Position numbers and translations under genes: made by a program
Notes under the pieces: model-generated
What the model was told of the DNA's origin: nothing
The model's input: only the letters and a program-made list of their open reading frames with translations
Databases searched by the model: none
Assembly: GCA_944372595.1 (NCBI GenBank)
Contig: CALVZT010000020.1
Coordinates: 1 to 10,618 of the forward strand
DNA length: 10,618 bases
Source of the DNA: an uncultured Clostridia bacterium
GTDB taxonomy: Bacteria; Bacillota; Clostridia; Christensenellales; UBA1242
Reading direction: 5' to 3'
Shown here: in pieces, positions 5,623-10,618 of the stretch
Layout: every line of letters starts with the position of its first letter
How positions within the stretch are numbered: position 1 is the first letter of the stretch

Positions 5623-6180
5623 TTAATCATTTATGTATAGATAATTGTCAATTTTTTCTTTCAAACGCTCTTTTAGATATTCATTAGCAAATCCTAATTC
5701 TTTCAATATTACCTCTGATTCAAGTTTATATTGATTGACTTTGGCTTCCGTCCAACTGTGTGGAATATTGTGTAGATTAACAATCCTATCACACATTTTA
5801 ACCATTGCAGTTTCAATTGGTTGCTTTTTTATCCTTTCAATCGAGTCAATCAAACTTGCCATTTTAACAATACTGCCCTTCTCATCCAAAAATTTGTTTC
5901 GAGTTAATGCTTTAACACAATCAGCGGTTGTCTCTCCAAACATATATTTAAGTTGATCATAGGTAACATCTGTGTCTTCTAATACATCATGCAAAAGAGC
6001 AACAGCAATTAACAAATCTGGATTACCAAAAAAATTACCTGTTGCTATCAATTTCTCTGCTTCTGATGCTACCTTGGCAATATGAACAACATAAGAAGTC
6101 CCACCATCAATAACGGTTTGGCTTCCATGTGCTTTGCCAGCGAAATCTATTACTTTGTTATATAAATCTTGATTCCACAT
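5623..6180 (-). CDS. Stand-alone HD-domain hydrolase, SpoT/MESH1-like (putative (p)ppGpp hydrolase)
   Basis: 185 residues, a single HD domain of the RelA/SpoT hydrolase type. Motifs in order: AGKAHGSQ (14-21), YVVHIAKVA (30-38, His33), ALLHDVLEDTDVTYDQL (61-77; His64, Asp65, Glu68-Asp69), FGETTADCVKALT (81-93), MVKMCDRIVNLHN (126-138; Asp131, Arg132, Asn135). These match the Mn-binding H...HD...D set and the ED pair of ppGpp hydrolases. No synthetase, TGS or ACT domain follows, so it would be a small alarmone hydrolase; hydrolysis of another nucleotide is possible. AAGGTG lies just before the ATG at 6180. First gene of a two-gene unit with the deacetylase. Confidence 0.85.
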   Translation of the reverse strand: MWNQDLYNKVIDFAGKAHGSQTVIDGGTSYVVHIAKVASEAEKLIATGNFFGNPDLLIAVALLHDVLEDTDVTYDQLKYMFGETTADCVKALTRNKFLDEKGSIVKMASLIDSIERIKKQPIETAMVKMCDRIVNLHNIPHSWTEAKVNQYKLESEVILKELGFANEYLKERLKEKIDNYLYIND

Positions 6181-6201
6181 ACATCACCTTAATGTTTTAT
6201 A

Positions 6202-6237
6202 GACACAAGTATATCAAATATTTATTAATTGTGTCAA
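6202..6237 (-). promoter_or_regulatory. Promoter of the HD hydrolase gene with an overlapping inverted repeat
   Basis: On the minus strand TTGACA (6237-6232, perfect), 18-nt spacer, TATACT (6213-6208); the expected start is near 6201, a leader of about 20 nt. A perfect 7-bp inverted repeat, GACACAA (6202-6208) and TTGTGTC (6229-6235), has one arm overlapping the -35 box and the other just after the -10 box. That is a typical place for a repressor operator, but no regulator can be named. Confidence 0.65.
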
Positions 6238-6265
6238 TCAATGATAAACAAATATACATTTCTAG

Positions 6266-6294
6266 TTGAGATAAATTTCATTTTATAGTACAAT
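6266..6294 (+). promoter_or_regulatory. Sigma-A-type promoter of the winged-helix membrane protein
   Basis: TTGAGA (6266-6271), 17-nt spacer, TACAAT (6289-6294). The expected transcription start is about 6301, downstream of the ATG at 6298, so translation must begin at the ATG at 6310. The leader would be about 9 nt, mostly the GGGGGT ribosome site. Confidence 0.75.
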
Positions 6295-6309
6295 AGTATG
6301 GGGGTAACA

Positions 6310-6780
6310 ATGAATAATATTAATAAAGACATATCAAAAGCATTAACCATATCAATAATAGCATCAATAATGCTAGTTGTAGGAATTCCTGGCATAATTT
6401 TATCAGCTATACATATCCCACAGTTGTTGGCTTTGCCCATAGTATGTACCGTTCTAGGATTCTATGGTTCGCCAATGCTTTGGATGTGGTATGCTAATTT
6501 ATTAAGTTACAAATCGATACTAAAAGTTATTGTTAACGAAAAAATTACCAATATAGATGAAATATCTGCAATGTTAGGAATATCCAAACAAAGAGTAATT
6601 AGTTCAATAAATACCCTTATGAAGAAGGAATATTTAACGGGCTACAAATTTATTAACAACACCTTAACAATTAATCAAGACAAATACCAAGCAGGTTCGT
6701 ATAAATGCCCAAATTGTGGTGCTCCTTTGATTGATATGGATAAACGCAAATATTGTCCGTACTGCAAATCAAGGTTTTAA
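6310..6780 (+). CDS. Membrane protein with winged-helix-like and zinc-ribbon domains
   Basis: 156 residues. Two hydrophobic helices at about 12-34 and 37-62, then a helix-turn-helix-like region (NEKITNIDEISAMLGISKQRVISSINTLMKKEYLTGY, about 76-112; shown here only as its boundaries and the core EISAMLGISKQRV), a short wing-like strand pair (FINNTLTIN), and a C-terminal zinc ribbon with CPNC (133-136) and CPYC (149-152). Start: the promoter 4 nt upstream of an ATG at 6298 rules that codon out; the ATG at 6310 follows GGGGGT. I do not recognise a named family. The arrangement suggests a membrane-bound DNA- or protein-binding regulator; the winged helix could equally serve protein contacts. Transcribed divergently from the HD hydrolase gene. 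Confidence 0.8.
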   Translation: MNNINKDISKALTISIIASIMLVVGIPGIILSAIHIPQLLALPIVCTVLGFYGSPMLWMWYANLLSYKSILKVIVNEKITNIDEISAMLGISKQRVISSINTLMKKEYLTGYKFINNTLTINQDKYQAGSYKCPNCGAPLIDMDKRKYCPYCKSRF

Positions 6781-6807
6781 AAAAAACAACTGACAGTTGT
6801 TTTTTTT
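6781..6807. terminator. Bidirectional terminator between the winged-helix gene and yqeY
   Basis: ACAACT (6786-6791), GAC loop, AGTTGT (6795-6800), flanked by an A run on the left and a T run on the right that extend the stem. Read on either strand it gives a hairpin followed by a T tract, so it can serve both convergent genes. The yqeY stop codon (6808-6806) lies at its edge. Confidence 0.8.
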
Positions 6808-7228
6808 ATAAACTTTTTAATATTTGTTGGACTCTACCCATTTCGCATTTTCCGTTATAATTGGCTTTAAAGTATTTCATTACAAAAGGTATTGATTTAT
6901 CGTCAAGGCTCAATATAACGTCTCTGATTTCAGCATCCGTCATCATTTGAGGCAAATATTTCTCGATAAGTTGCTTTTGTTCTTCTATCGCCTTACAATT
7001 TTGGATATTACCAACTTTTTCATAATTAAGCTTTTCTTCATTTAATTCTTTTATAGTTTTTTGAATAATAGCAACAAGATCGGCATCAACCAATTGTCCA
7101 CCTGTTGCTCTTTTTTTGATTGTTTCTTGCATTGCTTTATTGATAACAACGCTTAATATACTCCTTGCATTTGTATCTTTGCTTTTGATTGCCTCGACAT
7201 TGGCTTTTTTTATTTCATCTAATATCAT
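6806..7228 (-). CDS. yqeY: GatB/YqeY domain protein
   Basis: 140 residues, close to the usual 145-150. It matches the YqeY family, which is related to the tail domain of the GatB subunit of the tRNA-dependent amidotransferase: an N-terminal helical part with KSKDTNARSILSVV, then a conserved region rich in Glu/Lys, LIEKYLPQMMTDAEI (about 87-101) and a C-terminal GKCEMGRVQQILK (about 125-137; the usual form is G-K-A-D-M-G-x-V). The GatB tail is thought to contact tRNA; for stand-alone YqeY the role is not established. The stop codon of pyruvate kinase overlaps its ribosome site (AAGGAG), so the two are co-transcribed. Confidence 0.9.
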   Translation of the reverse strand: MILDEIKKANVEAIKSKDTNARSILSVVINKAMQETIKKRATGGQLVDADLVAIIQKTIKELNEEKLNYEKVGNIQNCKAIEEQKQLIEKYLPQMMTDAEIRDVILSLDDKSIPFVMKYFKANYNGKCEMGRVQQILKSL

Positions 7229-7240
7229 ACAACTTTCTCC

Positions 7241-8641
7241 TTAATCAACAATTGATATTTTTATTAAATTGCTTTCTCCCCTGGCTTCAACTGGAGATCC
7301 TGCCGTTATAACTATTTTGTCGCCCGATTTTGCAATTTTTAATTTTTTAACACATTCCTCAGCATATTTAAACATATCGTAATTTCTTTTTAAAAGTTTT
7401 TCTTTAATTACATAAGTGCCCCAAACTAGTGCTAATTGATTATAACACATATTATCATGCGTTACAGCAATTATTGGACAATGAGGCATAAATTGAGCAA
7501 CTTTGGGCACAGTTACACCATTCATAGTATATACTACTATTGCTTTTGCCCCCAAAAAACTTGCCGTATTAACAGCTGAATATGCAACCGAATCACTTAT
7601 TGTGTCTTGGTTACTAGGCACATCTATACTATGATAATCAATAGATTCTTCGGTAGATTGTGCAATTTTACTCATTGTTGCTACTGTTTCTATTGGATAT
7701 TTTCCAACAGCGGTTTCACCCGACAACATTATGGCACTTGTACCATCATAAATAGCATTAGCAACATCAGATACTTCTGCCCTTGTTGGTCGCCTGTTAT
7801 AAGTCATGGACTCCAACATTTCAGTAGCGGTGATGCTAATTTTCCCATAAGTTAATGCATGAGATGTCAGTTCTTTTTGCATTAGTGGTACTTTATCTAG
7901 GGCTATTTCTGTACCCATATCGCCGCGCGCTACCATAATACCATCACATGCTTCCAAAATTTTATCAATATTTTTTATACCTTGTGCATTCTCTATCTTG
8001 GCAATTAACTTTATTTTGCTGTCTCCAATAAGTTCTTTCACGGACTTTATTTCTTCTGCATTAGATACAAAAGATAGTGCAAGATATTCTGCTTCTTGCT
8101 CAAGTGCAAATTTTATGTGTTCTTTGTCTATTTCGCTTATATATGGAATGTCAAAGGCAACTTTGGGAATGCTAATGCTTTTGTTGTTGCTTACCTCTCC
8201 CCCTATAATAACTTTGCAAATTAAATCAGTTTCGTTTTTGGTCTTTACTTTTAATTCCACTAGTCCATTATTAATATATATTTTTTGTCCTATATTAATA
8301 TTATTTATTATAGACTTATCTCTTAAAGAAACACAGTCATTATTCCCTACAACATTTCTGCTTGTTAAGATAAATTGTTGACCTTTGATTAATGTTTCTT
8401 TGCCTTTTTCAAATTCCCCTATCCTAATCTCTGGTCCTCTCGTGTCAATCATAATCGCACAAGGCATATTTGATTTTTGTCTTGCTTTTTTTATATTGTC
8501 TATAACTTGTTTATGAGAAGATAACTCCCCGTGACTCATATTGATACGGGCAACATTCATACCAGCTTTGATTAAAGCTAATATTTGATTATATGAATTA
8601 CTCGCTGGACCAAGAGTACAAACTATTTTTGTTTTTCTCAT
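7241..8641 (-). CDS. pyk: Pyruvate kinase
   Basis: 466 residues, the short bacterial form without the extra C-terminal PEP-utiliser domain of Bacillus. It makes pyruvate and ATP from phosphoenolpyruvate and ADP in glycolysis. Motifs (numbers from an upstream GTG, two codons longer): KIVCTLGPAS, ARINMSHG (33-40), IDTRGPEIRIG (67-77; the Glu of GPE predicts K+ dependence), IAKIEN (215-220; catalytic Lys217, metal Glu219), MVARGDMG (238-245; metal Asp243), ATEMLESM and RRPTRAEVSDVANAI followed by MLSGETAVGKYP. Oddity: the B-domain motif is NNG (126-128) where most enzymes have DDG. Start: AGAGG 5 nt before the ATG at 8641; the GTG at 8647 lies inside the ribosome site. First gene of the pyk-yqeY operon. 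Confidence 0.97.
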   Translation of the reverse strand: MRKTKIVCTLGPASNSYNQILALIKAGMNVARINMSHGELSSHKQVIDNIKKARQKSNMPCAIMIDTRGPEIRIGEFEKGKETLIKGQQFILTSRNVVGNNDCVSLRDKSIINNINIGQKIYINNGLVELKVKTKNETDLICKVIIGGEVSNNKSISIPKVAFDIPYISEIDKEHIKFALEQEAEYLALSFVSNAEEIKSVKELIGDSKIKLIAKIENAQGIKNIDKILEACDGIMVARGDMGTEIALDKVPLMQKELTSHALTYGKISITATEMLESMTYNRRPTRAEVSDVANAIYDGTSAIMLSGETAVGKYPIETVATMSKIAQSTEESIDYHSIDVPSNQDTISDSVAYSAVNTASFLGAKAIVVYTMNGVTVPKVAQFMPHCPIIAVTHDNMCYNQLALVWGTYVIKEKLLKRNYDMFKYAEECVKKLKIAKSGDKIVITAGSPVEARGESNLIKISIVD

Positions 8642-8657
8642 ATTCACCTCTTATTAT

Positions 8658-8686
8658 ATTATAAAAGTTTTTATAAATTTAAGCAA
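8658..8686 (-). promoter_or_regulatory. Sigma-A-type promoter of the pyk-yqeY operon
   Basis: On the minus strand TTGCTT (8686-8681), 17-nt spacer, TATAAT (8663-8658). The expected start is near 8651, so the leader is only about 10 nt and consists almost wholly of the ribosome site AGAGGTGAAT. Confidence 0.7.
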
Positions 8687-8775
8687 CAAACTATATATAT
8701 TTTTTAAATATGCTTTTAATAAATATAGCATGGCAATAATATTAATATATTATATTTTTCATTTTTTGGTGGTAT

Positions 8776-9303
8776 ATGCAAAATAAAAAAATACTAATTT
8801 TTTGTATAATAGGTTTTTTATTTGTATCCATTATGGGTGCATTGTCTCATTTTTTTTATGAATGGAGTGACTTCAATAAAATAATAGGAATATTATTCCC
8901 TGCCAATGAAAGTACCTGGGAACACTTAAAACTTGCTATTTTGCCAACGATATTATATTTTGCTTTTGGAAAAGTTTTTATTAAGAATGCCAATTATTTA
9001 TTTGCCTTATTTATTACTTTATTAACTCCAATAATAGTTATCCCAATATTATTTTACACTTATACAGCAATAGTTGGTCACGAAATTTTATTTGTTGACA
9101 TTTTTATTTTTTTACTTTCTGTCGGTTTTGCTTTTTTTATGTGCTGGCTTATATTATTATTAAATCCTTTAAATAAAAATTATAATGTAATTGCTATTAT
9201 TGGATTAATTATAATTTTGACATTCTATTTTACATTTACGATATATCCGCCAAACTTTTTTATTTTTAAGGATTTTACGAACAATAGTTATGGATTAAAG
9301 TAA
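8776..9303 (+). CDS. DUF6512 family membrane protein
   Basis: 175 residues with about five hydrophobic segments (roughly 5-25, 52-69, 74-98, 105-129, 136-155). Features typical of the DUF6512 family: HFFYEWS (25-31), then PANESTWEHLK (42-52) after the first helix, a His-Glu in GHEILFVDIF (101-110), and the C-terminal YPPNFFIF...YGLK (157-175). The conserved His, Glu, Trp and Asp in or near the membrane could bind a metal or form an active site, but the family's function is not known. A GGTGG sits only 3 nt before the ATG, a tight spacing; no clear promoter is seen in the A/T-only stretch upstream. Its end overlaps the end of the convergent YgjV-GNAT gene by 29 bp. Confidence 0.85.
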   Translation: MQNKKILIFCIIGFLFVSIMGALSHFFYEWSDFNKIIGILFPANESTWEHLKLAILPTILYFAFGKVFIKNANYLFALFITLLTPIIVIPILFYTYTAIVGHEILFVDIFIFLLSVGFAFFMCWLILLLNPLNKNYNVIAIIGLIIILTFYFTFTIYPPNFFIFKDFTNNSYGLK

Positions 9304-10618
9304 ATTTATTTTTTGTTTTGTTTTGGGATAAAATTTCAATACAAAAACCTTCTGATATTTCTTGAAAATTATTTTTCATATAAAAAATTTCTAGCCAAGT
9401 ATATTTTTCGGCTACTAAATAAAAGTCTTCTATTCCCATTTTTCTTTCACACGATATAGCATATTGAATTAAATGGGTTGCTACCCTTTTTCTTCTATAT
9501 TGATTAAGGGTTGTTATTTGACACAAAAAGGCATTTGTTCCTTTTCTATACAACATTAATAATGCAATTGGTTTGTTTTGATAATATGCCATATAAGGCA
9601 CTACGTTTTTGTTATCAATAAAATCTTTGGTAATTTTTTCTTCATAAGTTTTTATATATTGTTCGGAATATTTATAAATATTATCGCCCAATTGATGAAC
9701 AAATCCTTTATCAAATATTTTTATAATATCTTTTTTGTCTTTCTCGGAACAACTTCGATATTCAACGTCATCCAATAAACATTTTTTATTGTCAGGATTA
9801 TAACCTGTTCTTAATTTCATCCAAACATCATGAAATAATAATTTGTTTTTTCTTGCAAATTCCATTATGTAACCAATTTCATCGTCCTGCTTTGCTTCTA
9901 TATAAATTGCAGCCTTTTTATTTAATTTCTTTGTAGTATTTAATATTTCTCCTTTAATATTTTTTAAATTTGAAAAATCCTCAACAAGAATGAAATTATT
10001 ATATACGTCATCAATTTTGTTTGAATATAGGGTATAATAATTGCTTTTCTTCTCTATATTAATCTCATACATATTAGATATCGCTTGATAAAATGCTAAA
10101 ACGATATTATCTATTTTATTAATAACATTATATTTAACAAATGCTATGATTGAAGAAATTAATAAGATTGTTTCACTGATCGCACTTACATACGCTTGTA
10201 CCATTATATCGTAAGTTAATAACAATATTGACGATACTATATAGCCAATTCTTAATATTTTCATATCGTCTTGCCAAGTTGTATAAGTGACAAGGCATAG
10301 ATTAACCAGCATTAATAAATCCAAATAATCTTTCCATAATATTATAGCGACAATAATTAATGCTACTTCAAATCCCGCAAATACTATATTATTTGGATTT
10401 TTATTTTTTACAGCATACAAATAATATACAAAAGTTCTTATCATGGCAATTCCTACCAAAATTAGAGACAACCACCTATCCAAAAAGAAATAGGTTGCCA
10501 TCATAGTAATGTTGCTTACCATAAAACAAATCATGGTTTTGAATTTTTCTTTTTGAAAAAGTCCAAGTGCGGTAGTAATTACCGTCAAAATACCAATTAT
10601 TTGTGCAATCCAAAAATA
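9275..10618 (-). CDS. YgjV-like membrane domain fused to GNAT acetyltransferase (5' end off window)
   Basis: The frame stays open to the window edge: ten codons upstream of a TTG (10588) read YFWIAQIIGI, the W-x-A-Q start typical of YgjV proteins, so the true start lies outside. 447 residues are visible. Residues 1-165 form the YgjV-type domain, with about six hydrophobic helices and AMIRTFVYYLY resembling the N-x-x-R segment of YgjV. Residues about 190-270 look like a degenerate first GNAT half ending in HDVWMKLR, a pattern seen in tandem-GNAT proteins. Residues about 285-430 form a GNAT domain: YMAYYQNKPIALLML, the motif A stretch QITTLNQYRRKRVATHLI, and IFYMKNNFQEI. The acyl-CoA loop has Arg where Gly is usual (RRKRVA against RxxGxG/A). 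An acetyltransferase acting at the membrane is inferred; substrate unknown. Confidence 0.8.
   Translation of the reverse strand, partial: YFWIAQIIGILTVITTALGLFQKEKFKTMICFMVSNITMMATYFFLDRWLSLILVGIAMIRTFVYYLYAVKNKNPNNIVFAGFEVALIIVAIILWKDYLDLLMLVNLCLVTYTTWQDDMKILRIGYIVSSILLLTYDIMVQAYVSAISETILLISSIIAFVKYNVINKIDNIVLAFYQAISNMYEINIEKKSNYYTLYSNKIDDVYNNFILVEDFSNLKNIKGEILNTTKKLNKKAAIYIEAKQDDEIGYIMEFARKNKLLFHDVWMKLRTGYNPDNKKCLLDDVEYRSCSEKDKKDIIKIFDKGFVHQLGDNIYKYSEQYIKTYEEKITKDFIDNKNVVPYMAYYQNKPIALLMLYRKGTNAFLCQITTLNQYRRKRVATHLIQYAISCERKMGIEDFYLVAEKYTWLEIFYMKNNFQEISEGFCIEILSQNKTKNKFTLIHNYCS

Noticed and set aside
6298..6309. ATG at 6298 as the start of the winged-helix membrane protein
   Set aside because: It lies 4 nt after the -10 box, upstream of the expected transcript start, and its own codons form the ribosome site of the next ATG.
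7607..8381. Plus-strand open frames of 82 and 127 residues inside pyruvate kinase
   Set aside because: They lie wholly antisense to a fully conserved enzyme, with no ribosome sites and no recognisable protein features.
8690..8775. Possible promoter or replication-like A/T-only stretch before the DUF6512 gene
   Set aside because: Only A/T runs with many TATA-like words; no -35 box at the right distance, no iterons or DnaA boxes seen.

Overview
The window is AT-rich, low-GC DNA (roughly 30% GC by eye) that looks like a low-GC Bacillota chromosome, probably an uncultured or gut-type clostridial or related lineage. The reasons are strong AGGAGG-like ribosome sites, sigma-A-type promoters, U-tract terminators, and the family mix (RlmH, RNHCP, YqeY, DUF6512, meso-diaminopimelate dehydrogenase, a LURP-one/YxjI-like protein). 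The genetic code is standard: every recognised frame is open with TGG as Trp. No plasmid or phage hallmark, insertion sequence, tRNA, rRNA or CRISPR array was seen.

Layout. 1-84 is the tail of a metal-transporting P-type ATPase (+). 127-422 (-) is a decayed HAD-type 5'-nucleotidase fragment with one frameshift and no C-terminal half. 529-1916 (-) is a three-gene operon, rlmH - RNHCP zinc protein - small alpha/beta serine hydrolase, driven by a promoter placed so close to rlmH that its mRNA should be leaderless. 2039-2188 (-) is a 49-residue, 11-cysteine protein with a perfect Shine-Dalgarno site, its own terminator and three tandem CxxC octads. 2392-3835 (+) is a promoter-to-terminator cassette of two unrecognised membrane proteins and a LURP-one-like protein. 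3906-4826 (+) is meso-DAP dehydrogenase, preceded by an inverted repeat that covers its ribosome site. Converging on it and overlapping its end, 4808-6180 (-) holds a secreted divergent polysaccharide deacetylase and a stand-alone SpoT/MESH1-like HD hydrolase. 6310-6780 (+) is a membrane protein with a winged helix and zinc ribbon. 6806-8641 (-) is a pyruvate kinase - yqeY operon. 8776-9303 (+) is a DUF6512 membrane protein, overlapping tail to tail a YgjV-GNAT fusion that runs off the right edge (9275-10618, -).

How it works together. Most of the window is chromosomal housekeeping: ribosome modification (RlmH), glycolysis (pyruvate kinase), lysine and peptidoglycan precursor synthesis (DAP dehydrogenase), envelope carbohydrate processing (deacetylase) and possibly alarmone turnover (HD hydrolase). 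The least explained parts are the tiny Cys-rich protein, the divergently transcribed three-gene membrane/LURP-one cassette beside it, the winged-helix membrane protein and the YgjV-GNAT fusion. Several promoters sit only about 0-20 nt from the start codon, so short leaders seem to be the local rule and they settle several start-codon choices.
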